A DNA stretch of 41,428 bases from an uncultured Prevotella sp. (GTDB taxonomy: Bacteria; Bacteroidota; Bacteroidia; Bacteroidales; Bacteroidaceae). The stretch spans positions 1 to 41,428 of the forward strand of contig ONYZ01000031.1 of the NCBI GenBank assembly GCA_900322175.1. Reading direction: 5' to 3'. The notes beneath the pieces are model-generated. The model saw nothing but the letters and a program-made list of their open reading frames with translations, did not search any database and was not told the DNA's origin. Both the position numbers and the translations under genes were made by a program. How positions within the stretch are numbered: the stretch's first letter is position 1; every line of letters begins with the position of its first letter. Below are positions 1 to 9,579 of the stretch, piece by piece.

Positions 1-331
1 AGTTTAGGAGCAATCAGACTATATCTTCAGGCTTGCTTACAGGTAAACACTAAGAGACCTCAGGACACAAAAGAAGCGCGAGTCATGGCTCTTCTCTTGA
101 ATCATGAGGTCGTAGGAATTACCTGTAGTGCTAAGATACAAGTCATGCCCGCGCTATCGCACGGGCATCAACTGACTTGTTCGAGCACTAGATCATTGAA
201 ATTTCCTACGTTTCATGATTCTCTGAACAAATAGCTGATGCTATTATTAACCAACGAAAATCATACCGGCACTCTGCACTCAGAGATTTATGCTTTTCAG
301 CATGCGCCGTTTACGACGATTTACCGATACT
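1..331 (-). ncRNA. Large structured RNA candidate, truncated by window start
   Basis: No convincing protein is seen here, but the minus strand carries a Bacteroidota-type promoter at 338-345 followed by nested hairpins. They include a GAAA-capped stem (290-303), a 5-bp stem (272-285), a 6-bp stem (230-245) and one long rod from 99 to 221. The rod is built from paired blocks 99-107/213-221, 111-120/200-210, 126-132/184-190, 139-145/173-179 and 145-154/159-168. Strand is supported by pair 152/161, which is a G-U wobble on the minus strand but a C-A mismatch on the plus strand, and by the GNRA loop, which exists only on the minus strand. The rod with an internal bubble recalls 6S RNA, but the whole is larger. 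I recognise no tmRNA, RNase P or SRP signature. Family unknown. Confidence 0.5.
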
Positions 332-337
332 TGATTG

Positions 338-345
338 CAAAGGTA
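338..345 (-). promoter_or_regulatory. TAnnTTTG promoter element for the structured RNA
   Basis: The minus strand reads TACCTTTG, the Bacteroidota -7 element, with TTTG-containing sequence about 20 bases upstream. Transcription would start near 331 and run leftwards into the hairpin-rich region. No protein start codon with a credible reading frame follows. Confidence 0.5.
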
Positions 346-749
346 GCAAAAATCTTTCAAACCTAAACATTTCTACGTAAATTTACACATCTTTTAATAG
401 GAGAACAAACAAAAAGAGACGTTTTATGAGTTTTATGCTCAATACCCTGTCGTATTTCCGCAGCGTGATGCTCGACAATCACAGCAGAGATGAGCATTCG
501 CTGATGCAGATGACTTTCTGGGTTAATGGAGAAAAGTATGTCTTAAACCTAGAGCGAGGAGATTGTCCAACTGTAAGCCATAAAAATAGCTCTCAGCACA
601 AAAAATTCCAGCCATTGCACTTACTTTCTCGTTTTTTGTTTGTACCTTTGCAACGGTTCTATAACAATATTGATTCAGATACGCGAATGTTCGGACAGAT
701 TTCTCTCGATATAGTACTATTTTATTTGATTATTTTAAAACAAAAGTTT
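346..749. other. Intergenic stretch without a recognisable gene
   Basis: The frame of the following hydrolase stays open back to 426, but the translation before 750 has no family resemblance, and a promoter (643-650) lies inside it. I therefore treat 346-749 as non-coding. Apart from that promoter I see nothing identifiable. Confidence 0.5.
643..650 (+). promoter_or_regulatory. TAnnTTTG promoter upstream of the lipoprotein hydrolase
   Basis: TACCTTTG preceded by a T-rich stretch containing TTTG. It lies about 100 bases before the ATG at 750, leaving a leader of roughly 90 bases. Confidence 0.45.
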
Positions 750-2372
750 ATGAAAAAAACATTTTTTGCAATGATTGCAGCCGCAGTGCTCCTGTTGGGC
801 ATGACTGGCTGCTCGAAGGAGGACAATCCACCCTCTAAAGACATTAGTGTCCTGGAGCAGAGCCTTGTCGGCCTGTGGTGGGAGGAGTTTGAGTATGAGG
901 ATGTGACGGAGACCGGCAAGCCGTTCAACCACGCCATAATTGTAGTAGAGACCAAAGCCGACCACACGGGCTACGTCGCGCTGGCTGTGTTTGATGACGA
1001 GTTCAACGAACCGCTCGAGATTTACGGCGGTCCGAAGGATGCACCATTCACATGGCAGGTGACAGCCGAAGGGCATATCATCCTGACGGATCCAAATACT
1101 GGCACCTCCATCATGTCGTCGCGTACTCGTAGTGACGGAAATCACAGCAACTTTTGCGATATCAGTCAGATAGAGATGAGTTGTGCGCAGGGGAATATCG
1201 CCTACAGCAGTGCATCCCATAAAGGTTCGCTTACCAAGGCAGGAAGCGATAGTAATGGCTTGATTCAGGACTGGATGGCGAAGTCTACCCTCCCCCGGGC
1301 CTGTATCACCGACAGCATCCCAGTGGAGATCTTCCCCGACTATATGAACTACGTGTTCACCTATCCATCCATCGACCCCTTCGGCAATCCCTGCACACTC
1401 AGCGGTACCATCACGGTTGACAAGACGCTGATCAAGGACAATAAGCCATACAACGGCATTCTGCTCTACAACCACTTCACGGTCTATGCCACCACGCAGG
1501 CACCTTCGCGTGGAGCCGTAGAGTTTCCAACGGGGGCTGCCTTCACCAACTTCATTGTCGTAGCACCCGACTACTACGGCTTCGGCATCACTGAGAAAGA
1601 GCCGCAGGCCTACTGCATCTCACGAGCCAACGGACGTGCCTCGCTCGATGCCTACCTCGCTGCCAAGCGATTGATAGAAGATCTGGAAGTGAAGAAAGGC
1701 GACGACTTCATCATCGCAGGCTACTCGGAGGGTGGGCAGACAACGATGGGCGTGTTGCGCGAAATCTCCGAACGCCATCCTGAGATAAAGGTGAAAAGAG
1801 CTTTCGCCGGCGATGGTCCCTATGACATCAACTCGATGTATGACGCCATCACTAAAGGCTACACCGAGATGCCCAGCACCGTCTGCAACGTGCTCTATGC
1901 CTACAACTACTTCTTCCGTCTGGGTTACGACATCCACGACTATCTGAAGGATCCTGTGGCCAGCCACTTCGACGAGTGGTTCCTCAGCAAGGAGTACAAG
2001 CGTAAGGCCCTTGACGAGGAGCTTATCAAGACCAAAAAGACGAGCGACATCTGCACAGAGGCCGTCCTCAATACCAACAGTGCCCTGTCGCGCCGGTTCA
2101 AGTCCGCTTTCAGCACAGATGCGCTCACCAGCGGCTGGACGCCCCGCAAAGACTTCGACGTGATGCTCTTCCACGATACGAAGGACGATGTCGTGCCTGT
2201 GGAGAACTTCTATGCCATGAGCAAGTTCCTCAAGGACAATGGTATCAAGACTGAGGAGTTCGTCGATGAGTACAGTTCTGAAACCATCAAGGAACTCGGT
2301 ATCACCAACCATGAGACATCAGCCCTTACCTTTTTCCTCAGGATTATCGCGTGGATGAGGGCAAACTATTGA
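750..2372 (+). CDS. Secreted alpha/beta-hydrolase lipoprotein (lipase/esterase-like)
   Basis: 540 aa. The start at 750 is chosen over an in-frame ATG at 426 because it begins a lipoprotein signal (MKKTFFAMIAAAVLLLG, then Cys in MTGC) and lies downstream of a promoter. Residues about 25-170 form a beta-rich N-terminal domain beginning LVGLWWEE that resembles a lipocalin-like module. The C-terminal part is an alpha/beta hydrolase with nucleophile Ser326 in GYSEGG, a likely acid in DDVVPVE (Asp479/480) and His521 in TNHETS. It also has an APDYYGFG motif like those of secretory-lipase-type esterases. It probably hydrolyses an ester at the outer membrane or in the periplasm; the substrate is not predictable. 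It is monocistronic and its sequence is more GC-rich than the next genes. Confidence 0.8.
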   Translation: MKKTFFAMIAAAVLLLGMTGCSKEDNPPSKDISVLEQSLVGLWWEEFEYEDVTETGKPFNHAIIVVETKADHTGYVALAVFDDEFNEPLEIYGGPKDAPFTWQVTAEGHIILTDPNTGTSIMSSRTRSDGNHSNFCDISQIEMSCAQGNIAYSSASHKGSLTKAGSDSNGLIQDWMAKSTLPRACITDSIPVEIFPDYMNYVFTYPSIDPFGNPCTLSGTITVDKTLIKDNKPYNGILLYNHFTVYATTQAPSRGAVEFPTGAAFTNFIVVAPDYYGFGITEKEPQAYCISRANGRASLDAYLAAKRLIEDLEVKKGDDFIIAGYSEGGQTTMGVLREISERHPEIKVKRAFAGDGPYDINSMYDAITKGYTEMPSTVCNVLYAYNYFFRLGYDIHDYLKDPVASHFDEWFLSKEYKRKALDEELIKTKKTSDICTEAVLNTNSALSRRFKSAFSTDALTSGWTPRKDFDVMLFHDTKDDVVPVENFYAMSKFLKDNGIKTEEFVDEYSSETIKELGITNHETSALTFFLRIIAWMRANY

Positions 2373-2411
2373 TAGTTTTAAAAATATGTATGTCTGAGAA
2401 TTTTTTTATAA

Positions 2412-2485
2412 AATTGTCTTCCACTTCCACCTAACACCGCTCAAAGCCGCATTGCTACAGGGGTTTCCAGAGGTGGAAGACAATT
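2412..2485. repeat. Inverted repeat with 15-bp arms
   Basis: The right arm AGGTGGAAGACAATT (2471-2485) is the reverse complement of the left arm from 2412, except that the left arm carries a doubled TTCCAC unit. About 38 bases of non-palindromic sequence lie between. It sits just after the hydrolase stop, but it lacks the tight loop and the following T-run of an ordinary terminator. Confidence 0.5.
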
Positions 2486-2566
2486 GACTAACCTTTTTTC
2501 TAAACTGAGATACTGTGATTTGGGATATTTTCGCCAAAAACACTTGCAAGTTTCAGATATATTCCC

Positions 2567-2574
2567 TATATTTG
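2567..2574 (+). promoter_or_regulatory. TAnnTTTG promoter for the small secreted protein
   Basis: TATATTTG, 33 bases before the ATG at 2608. Confidence 0.5.
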
Positions 2575-2607
2575 CAGTCGGAATGTTTAACTTAATTGTG
2601 TACAGTT

Positions 2608-3021
2608 ATGAAAAAACTAATGATGATCCTGATGTGCATGATGTCGATGACAGTGTTAGCACAAGACAAGCCCCCTGTGCAGGTGGCTACAACAATGATT
2701 CAGAACCAGAATGCTAAGTTCCAGTTGTTTCCTACACAGAACATCTACGTGTTCTTGAAACTCAACACTGCTAATGGCGTAGTTTCTATCGTGCAGTATG
2801 GCATGAGTCGCGAGGAGCGTGTGGAGGTAAAACTGGACAGCGAGGTATATCCATTGGTTAACCCTGAGGACGAACAGCCTGGCAGATTCTTCCTGTATCC
2901 TACTACTAATATCTATAATTTTATTATGCTCGACCAGATAGACGGCAGGGTTTGGCAAGTACAGTGGGACACTAAACCTGACAACCGATTAATATTCAAG
3001 ATAGGTAAGGCAGGGAACTAA
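2608..3021 (+). CDS. Small secreted protein with internal duplication, function unknown
   Basis: 137 aa. The ATG at 2608 follows the promoter and opens a signal peptide (MKKLMMILMCMMSMTVLAQ). An upstream in-frame ATG at 2596 would only add four residues before it. The mature part has two similar halves: FQLFPTQNIYVFLKLNTANG with VVSIVQYG, and FFLYPTTNIYNFIMLDQIDG with RVWQVQWD. This suggests a small beta-sheet repeat. No catalytic motif is visible. It is probably periplasmic or exported. It stands alone between its own promoter and a terminator that overlaps the stop codon. Family not recognised. Confidence 0.75.
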   Translation: MKKLMMILMCMMSMTVLAQDKPPVQVATTMIQNQNAKFQLFPTQNIYVFLKLNTANGVVSIVQYGMSREERVEVKLDSEVYPLVNPEDEQPGRFFLYPTTNIYNFIMLDQIDGRVWQVQWDTKPDNRLIFKIGKAGN

Positions 3022-3037
3022 AATCCCTGCTTTATTT
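3010..3037 (+). terminator. Rho-independent terminator overlapping the stop codon
   Basis: Perfect 7-bp stem GCAGGGA/TCCCTGC with a 7-base loop, followed by TTTATTT. The stop codon of the small secreted protein (3019-3021) is in the loop. Confidence 0.65.
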
Positions 3038-3093
3038 GAACAAATCAGAAAGGTTTTGAACAAATAAGAAAACGACAAGACTCTTTTGAACAA
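3035..3093 (+). repeat. Three direct copies of TTTGAACAA
   Basis: Copies begin at 3035, 3055 and 3085, so they are spaced 20 and 30 bases apart. They lie 50-110 bases upstream of the GH3 promoter. Spacing near whole helical turns is compatible with regulator binding on one face of DNA, which is inference. Confidence 0.4.
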
Positions 3094-3143
3094 CAATAAA
3101 AATTAAACGGACGCTACAGAAAGACTATTTCGTGTACGATTTG

Positions 3144-3151
3144 TAACTTTG
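3144..3151 (+). promoter_or_regulatory. TAnnTTTG promoter of the GH3-esterase operon
   Basis: TAACTTTG, 50 bases before the GH3 start codon. Confidence 0.5.
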
Positions 3152-3201
3152 CACCCAGAAACCAGATTCAAATAATAACTAATAAAGTATAATTAAGAAC
3201 A

Positions 3202-5574
3202 ATGAAAATTTCGTTTCATCAGATTAGTTTGGTTGTGATTGCTGTGGTTGCATCATTCGGCTGCAGCGCTAGCGTGTCGGCCCAGCAACTTAGGGCAGAA
3301 AACATTGACGAAGTGGTTAAGGCGTTGACCCTCGAGGAAAAGTGCCACTTGGTGCTGGGACGCGGCATGCATTTCAACGACGATGCAAAATTCCCAGGAA
3401 CAGCTGGTAGTACATTTTCAGTTGACCGCTTGGGTATACCTGAGACCTATTGCGCTGACTCTCAGCAAGGTTTGCGCATGAGCGCCACACGTGCGTGGGA
3501 TCATAATGATTATTATCCTACCGACTTTGTAGCTTCGATGACTCTCGCTTCAACTTGGGACCGTGAGGCAGCATTCAAGGTGGGAAAGGGTATCGGCAAC
3601 GAAGTGCGCGAGTTTGGACTCGACTGGATTCTGTCGCCGGCAATGAACCTTATCCGAAATCCACTGTGCGGACGCAACCACGAGTACTACTCTGAGGATC
3701 CATACCTCTCTGGTACTATCGCTGCCGGATACGTAAAGGGTGTGCAGAGCGAGGGTACAGCTGCTTGTCCAAAGCATTTTGTGGCCAACAATCAGGAGAC
3801 AAATCGTAACAACAATATCTCACAGGTATCGCAGCGCGCTCTGCGCGAGATCTATCTCAAGGCCTTTGAGATTATGGTGAAGGAGAGCGATCCATGGACC
3901 ATCATGACATCGTATAACAAACTGAACGGTCCATACGCCCTGCAGAATCGCGAACTGCTTACTACCATCGTACGTGACGAGTGGGGATGGAAAGGTATGT
4001 TTGTAAGCGACTGGAATGCTGGCGACGACGCTGTTGCAGCAATGCTGGCTGGCAATGATATGCTACAGCCCGGTCAGGACAAGCAGTACAAGGCAATACT
4101 TGAGGCAGCCAAGAGTGGCAAACTGCCTATGGAGGTTCTCGATGCTAACGTGAAGCGTATATTAGAATATGTGGTAAAGACTCACAACTTTAAGGGATAT
4201 AAGTACAACAACGAACCTAATCTTAAGGCTCATGCCCAGGTGGTTCGCCAGGTTGGTGCCGATGGTATCGTACTGCTCAAGAATGGAACCTCCCCCAACC
4301 CCTCCGAGGGAGGGGAGAAACCACTGCCTTTGAAAGGCAAAAAGGTAGCTCTGTTTGGTTGTACTAGCTACGACTGGATCTCAGGTGGTTCAGGCTTTGG
4401 TGGAACCAGTGTTGGACACTACACAGTATCACTCATAGAGGGTCTTCGTTCGGCAGGATACGAGGTTTACAAGCCACTCATCGGCACCTATACCCAGCAC
4501 ATTGCAGCCGAGGAGAAGCGATTGTTCCCTAACGGTCGTCCGCCATTCTCGCTCACCCCTCCAGCACGCGCTGAGGAAAAGCAGTTTACTGCCGATGAGT
4601 TGAATGCAGCTATCAATGGTAGCGATGTAGCCATCATCTCACTGGGCCGTAAGAGCGGTGAGGCTGCCGATCGCAGCGAGGCCGACTTCTATCTGAAGGA
4701 GGGTGAAGCCAAGCTAATAAAGGCCGTAAGCGAGGCATATCACGCCAAAGGCAAGCAGGTAGTGGTATTGCTCGACATCTGCAGTCCTATCGACGTTGCT
4801 TCATGGCAGAATCAGATTGATGCTCTGGTTTGCACTTGGCAGGGCGGACAAGAGAGTGGTTTTAGCGTAGCCGATGTACTCTCAGGCAAGGTTAACCCAA
4901 GCGGCAAACTGCCAATGACATTCCAAGTGAAGTATGGTGATGCTTATGCTGACAAGAACTTCCCCAGCAATGTAGACGACAAGACTCTTGGTGCAATGTT
5001 TATGTGGGGTTATAATAAGGATCAGGCTCCAAAGGATCGCAAGCCTCAGGCAAATATCGACTACACCAACTACGAGGAGGATATCTACGTAGGCTATCGC
5101 TACTTTGACAGTTTTGGTAAGGCCGTTGCCTATCCATTCGGATTCGGACTGAGCTACACCACCTTCAGCTACACCAACATGAGCGTAAGCGAGGCTAACG
5201 GTGTCTATACAGTTAAGGTTGACGTAAAGAATACAGGTAAGAAGGCTGGTCGCAACGTAGTAGAGCTCTTTGTAGCTGCTCCCAACAGCAAGAAGCTGAA
5301 CAAACCTGAGAAGGAGTTACGCAACTATGCCAAGACTCGTCTGCTGCAGCCTGGACAGACAGAAACTGTAACAATGACAGTTAAGGCCGAGGACCTGGCA
5401 TCATTCAATGAAAAGGCCTCAGCATGGAAGACCGATGCAGGTCGCTACGACTTCCTTATCTGTTCATCGGCAAGCGACATTGAGGCCAAAGCATCGGCCA
5501 ATGTAAAAGCTTGGACCAAAAAAGTGAACAATGTAATGAAACCAAACGTGAAACTTAATCTACTCAAGAGATAA
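3202..5574 (+). CDS. bglX: GH3 beta-glucosidase (BglX-like), secreted
   Basis: 790 aa with a signal peptide ending SVSAQ. The layout is standard for GH3: an N-terminal TIM barrel, an alpha/beta sandwich, and a C-terminal fibronectin-like domain (about 660-790, with the motif FGFGLSYTTF). The nucleophile is Asp270 in FVSDWNAG. KHFVANNQE and NHEYYSEDP are substrate-pocket motifs of the family. The enzyme releases terminal beta-linked glucose (or xylose) from oligosaccharides in the periplasm. Residues 363-372 (TSPNPSEGGE) are encoded by a G/C-rich palindromic stretch that looks like an inserted repeat between the first two domains. The stop overlaps the next gene's start (TAATG), implying translational coupling. 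Confidence 0.92.
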   Translation: MKISFHQISLVVIAVVASFGCSASVSAQQLRAENIDEVVKALTLEEKCHLVLGRGMHFNDDAKFPGTAGSTFSVDRLGIPETYCADSQQGLRMSATRAWDHNDYYPTDFVASMTLASTWDREAAFKVGKGIGNEVREFGLDWILSPAMNLIRNPLCGRNHEYYSEDPYLSGTIAAGYVKGVQSEGTAACPKHFVANNQETNRNNNISQVSQRALREIYLKAFEIMVKESDPWTIMTSYNKLNGPYALQNRELLTTIVRDEWGWKGMFVSDWNAGDDAVAAMLAGNDMLQPGQDKQYKAILEAAKSGKLPMEVLDANVKRILEYVVKTHNFKGYKYNNEPNLKAHAQVVRQVGADGIVLLKNGTSPNPSEGGEKPLPLKGKKVALFGCTSYDWISGGSGFGGTSVGHYTVSLIEGLRSAGYEVYKPLIGTYTQHIAAEEKRLFPNGRPPFSLTPPARAEEKQFTADELNAAINGSDVAIISLGRKSGEAADRSEADFYLKEGEAKLIKAVSEAYHAKGKQVVVLLDICSPIDVASWQNQIDALVCTWQGGQESGFSVADVLSGKVNPSGKLPMTFQVKYGDAYADKNFPSNVDDKTLGAMFMWGYNKDQAPKDRKPQANIDYTNYEEDIYVGYRYFDSFGKAVAYPFGFGLSYTTFSYTNMSVSEANGVYTVKVDVKNTGKKAGRNVVELFVAAPNSKKLNKPEKELRNYAKTRLLQPGQTETVTMTVKAEDLASFNEKASAWKTDAGRYDFLICSSASDIEAKASANVKAWTKKVNNVMKPNVKLNLLKR
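4288..4318 (+). repeat. REP-like palindrome inserted in frame within the GH3 gene
   Basis: The stretch is a C-run followed by a G-run: CCCCTC at 4299-4304 pairs with GAGGGG at 4310-4315, and CCTCCC at 4289-4294 can pair with GGGAGG at 4308-4313. It encodes TSPNPSEGGE at a domain boundary. Similar C/G palindromes are common between genes in Prevotella and Bacteroides, from memory and not checked here. Confidence 0.55.
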
Positions 5575-6680
5575 TGAAACAGTTTTTTTCGATCATGATG
5601 CTTGCATTCTGCTCTGTGCCTACGATGGCACAGTGGCAGATGCAGCCTACACCCAACGACACACTTCAGCCCGTACGTAATCTGGGTGGTGGTCGTGTGG
5701 CCTTTAGTATCTATGCTCCTAATGCCAAGCAGGTTGGCTTTGGCGGCGACGCAATGCCTTGGGGCAAACCTCTCGAGTTTAAAAAGGCCGACAATGGTGT
5801 ATGGACAGCTGTTATCAGCGACCTGAAGGATGGCGTTTATCGCTACAACTTCACTGTTGATGGTGTTAAGGTTCAAGACCCCAAGGGTGCTCTTTCTGCT
5901 GAGACATCCGCCCTTGCCAATATCGGCGATGGCAAGCAGTTCTACGATATGCGTGCGGATATCCCTCACGGAGCAATTGCCCAGCGCTATTACTTCAGTA
6001 AGCCACTTAATGCCCTGCGCCGTCTGCATGTATGGACTCCTGCTGGTTATGAGAAGTCGGCCGATAAGTTACCTGTTCTCTACCTGATTCATGGTGGTGG
6101 CGACAACGATGCATCATGGCCTGGAGTGGGCTGTGCTTGCAACATCCTGGATAATCTGCTGGCTGAAGGAAAGATGAAGCCAATGGTAGTAGTTATGCCT
6201 AACGGCTCTATTCCTGTTAAGAACATAATGGATGAAGTTCCACTCTTCGAACAGGATCTGGTTACCAGCATTATTCCATATATCGAGCAGAACTATCGTG
6301 TAGTGGCCGACAAGGCCCATCGCGCTATGGCAGGACTCTCGATGGGAGGTATGGAGACAATGGAAACCATACTTAACGACTGCGACAAGTTTGAGTATTT
6401 CTGGGTGCTTAGCGCAGGTTGGTTCCCTGCTCAGAAGAAACAGTTCGAGGGCTATCGCCAGCGTCTGAACAAGGCTGCCGCAGGCATCAAGAAGAATGTT
6501 CGTCAATTGGTATTCACTCAGGGCGATCCTGAGGATATCGCATACCAGAACGGACTGGCCACACTGAAACTCTTTGACGCCGCAGGTATCAAGTACGAGT
6601 ACTACACAGCCCCTGGTGGCCACACATGGTACACATGGCGCAACAACCTGCACCTATTGGCACAGAGATTATTTAAATGA
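5574..6680 (+). CDS. CE1-type esterase with N-terminal E-set (CBM48-like) domain
   Basis: 368 aa. Signal peptide (MKQFFSIMMLAFCSVPTMAQ), then an immunoglobulin-like E-set domain (about 30-120, with FSIYAPNAKQVGF), then an esterase-D-like alpha/beta hydrolase. Nucleophile Ser256 is in GLSMGG, His350 in PGGHTW, and the oxyanion motif is YLIHGGGDND. The family removes feruloyl or acetyl esters from xylan-type polysaccharides or acts on related esters. It follows the GH3 gene with a 1-base overlap and precedes a paralogous esterase by 28 bases, so the three probably work together on decorated plant glycans. The exact ester is unknown. Confidence 0.85.
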   Translation: MKQFFSIMMLAFCSVPTMAQWQMQPTPNDTLQPVRNLGGGRVAFSIYAPNAKQVGFGGDAMPWGKPLEFKKADNGVWTAVISDLKDGVYRYNFTVDGVKVQDPKGALSAETSALANIGDGKQFYDMRADIPHGAIAQRYYFSKPLNALRRLHVWTPAGYEKSADKLPVLYLIHGGGDNDASWPGVGCACNILDNLLAEGKMKPMVVVMPNGSIPVKNIMDEVPLFEQDLVTSIIPYIEQNYRVVADKAHRAMAGLSMGGMETMETILNDCDKFEYFWVLSAGWFPAQKKQFEGYRQRLNKAAAGIKKNVRQLVFTQGDPEDIAYQNGLATLKLFDAAGIKYEYYTAPGGHTWYTWRNNLHLLAQRLFK

Positions 6681-6699
6681 TTAACTATATAATGAATAA

Positions 6700-7950
<1,251 letters not shown>

Positions 7951-7960
7951 AATAAATAAG

Positions 7961-7990
7961 CCCCTCGCGATACCATTGCGAGGGGTTTTA
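7961..7990. terminator. Bidirectional terminator between the esterase and mgtC-like gene
   Basis: CCCCTCGC and GCGAGGGG form a perfect 8-bp stem around a 9-base loop. T-rich sequence follows on the plus strand (TTTTATTTATTT) and an equivalent run precedes it for the minus strand, so it can stop both converging transcripts. Confidence 0.75.
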
Positions 7991-7991
7991 T

Positions 7992-8441
7992 TTATTTCTT
8001 GTGTTTGTCAATCTTTCGAAGTATAAAGTTGAATGCTTCAAGTCCCACCAACACTAGCACTGTAGAAGCTATTGATAAGATATACATTCCACCTCCACAA
8101 GCCAGTCCGATGGCTGCTGTAACCCAAAGTCCTGCTGCGGTAGTAAGTCCGCGAACTACATTCTCGCTCTTGTGGAAAATGATGGTGCCAGCGCCGATGA
8201 AACCGATACCAGACACTACCTGAGCAGCCACTCGCGAAACATCCCAACGGTGCTCAGGAGTATGCATCGCCCCCTCGAAACCATAGGCCGAAACAACCAT
8301 AAACAAGGCCGATCCCAAAGCCACCAGGAAATGTGTGCGCAATCCGGCCTCCTTGGCACGATACTCACGCTCCAAACCAATAGCGCCTCCAAGCAGTGCT
8401 GCTATGAAGATACGCAAAACAAACTCTATGGTCATATCCAT
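7992..8441 (-). CDS. mgtC: MgtC/SapB family inner-membrane protein
   Basis: 149 aa with about four hydrophobic helices. Family motifs are visible: GGAIGLEREYRAKEAGLRTH near the N-terminus and GIGFIGAGTIIF followed by RGLTTAAGLWVTAAIG. MgtC-like proteins are linked to growth at low Mg2+ and, in some bacteria, to control of membrane potential or ATP synthase. The long C-terminal domain of classical MgtC is absent, so this is the short SapB-type form. It starts 2 bases after the stop of the upstream GNAT-type gene and is probably co-transcribed with it. Confidence 0.85.
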   Translation of the reverse strand: MDMTIEFVLRIFIAALLGGAIGLEREYRAKEAGLRTHFLVALGSALFMVVSAYGFEGAMHTPEHRWDVSRVAAQVVSGIGFIGAGTIIFHKSENVVRGLTTAAGLWVTAAIGLACGGGMYILSIASTVLVLVGLEAFNFILRKIDKHKK

Positions 8442-8443
8442 AA

Positions 8444-9574
8444 TTATAACTTTTTACGATAACAACGATGACGACGATGAATAGTGGCCTCTAGATACTG
8501 CCACTGCGAGAGTACACCTTCGTTCGACTCCATCTGCGGTCCCGTCTCGGCCCACTTAAAACCATAGCGCTGGAACTGACGGATAAGATCGTCGAAGATA
8601 AGTGCATTAGCACCTTTGCCACGATACTCTGGCAAAACACCAATCAATAGCAAGTCTACGGTATCGGTATTATGCCATTTCAGCGTTTTAAGCAGTTCCC
8701 ACCACCCGAATGGAAGGAAACGGCCATCACGAGTACGCTGCAGAGTGCGCGAAAAAGAGGGGAATGTAACACCAAAGCCCACCATCTTTTCGCCATCCAT
8801 AATACCGGTGACAAGATTCAGGTCAGCTATCTTGATGTAATCATTTACTAGTTTATCTATCTGACGCTGAGAGAGTTCGGAGAATCCATACAGATCCTTA
8901 TAGGTAGCGTTGAGCAAATGGAAAACCTCGCGCCCCCAGCCTTCGTTAACCAACTCTTTGCGGGTAAACTTGTGCACTCTAAGACTATAACGCTTACGAA
9001 CCATCTCTGTAATCTTGGCAAATTTGGCAGGCACTACTTCGGGCACTTTTACCTTACATTCTACGTAATCATTATCCTTACCAAATCCGCCCATAGCCTC
9101 CATGTGCTTGGGGTAATAAGGATAGTTGTAGTTGATATACATAGTTGACAACTGGTCGAAACCGTCTACCAGCATTCCTTCGCGGTCGGTATCGATAAAG
9201 CCCAACGGACCAGCAATCTCGGTCATGCTCTTGGCCTTACCCCAATCTTCGACAGCTTTAAGCAAAGCCTGACTTACTTCAGGATCATCGATAAAGTCGA
9301 ACCAGCCGAATCGAACTTGCTGACAATTCCAACGCTCGTTGGCGCGATGGTTGATGATAGCCGCCACTCGGCCCACTATCTCACCATCCTTATATGCTAG
9401 GAAAAACTCTGCCTCACAACATTCGAACGAAGGATTCTTGTCGCGACGAAGTGTTGACATCTCATCAGAAAAGAGATATGGCACAGCACTATCGCAACCC
9501 CTGTAGAGGTCGTAATAGAACTGTACGAACTGATTCAGTTCTCGCTTGGTTTTAACCCTCTTTATCTTAATCAT
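8444..9574 (-). CDS. GNAT-fold N-acetyltransferase-like protein
   Basis: 376 aa, no signal peptide. The acetyl-CoA binding signature of GNAT enzymes is recognisable near the C-terminus in LLIGVLPEYRGKGANALIF (the RGKGA loop). The N-terminal half contains AEFFLAYKDGEIVGRVAAI, a second GNAT-like strand pair, so the protein may be a double-GNAT arrangement. The acceptor substrate is unknown. The start codon lies only 5 bases after a TAnnTTTG promoter element, suggesting a leaderless or nearly leaderless mRNA. It is followed by the mgtC-like gene with a 2-base gap. Confidence 0.7.
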   Translation of the reverse strand: MIKIKRVKTKRELNQFVQFYYDLYRGCDSAVPYLFSDEMSTLRRDKNPSFECCEAEFFLAYKDGEIVGRVAAIINHRANERWNCQQVRFGWFDFIDDPEVSQALLKAVEDWGKAKSMTEIAGPLGFIDTDREGMLVDGFDQLSTMYINYNYPYYPKHMEAMGGFGKDNDYVECKVKVPEVVPAKFAKITEMVRKRYSLRVHKFTRKELVNEGWGREVFHLLNATYKDLYGFSELSQRQIDKLVNDYIKIADLNLVTGIMDGEKMVGFGVTFPSFSRTLQRTRDGRFLPFGWWELLKTLKWHNTDTVDLLLIGVLPEYRGKGANALIFDDLIRQFQRYGFKWAETGPQMESNEGVLSQWQYLEATIHRRHRCYRKKL

Positions 9575-9579
9575 CGCTG

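Noticed and set aside
18-32. Minus-strand GAAGATATAGTCTG resembling the 3' (S) element of group I introns
   Set aside because: No matching R element that would pair with it, and no P/Q core, is seen upstream on that strand.
426-749. Open frame extending the lipoprotein hydrolase by 108 codons
   Set aside because: The extension hides a lipoprotein signal in the interior, contains a promoter and has no family resemblance.
735-2312. Long minus-strand open frames opposite the hydrolase
   Set aside because: They are shadows of the GC-rich plus-strand gene with no signal or motif.
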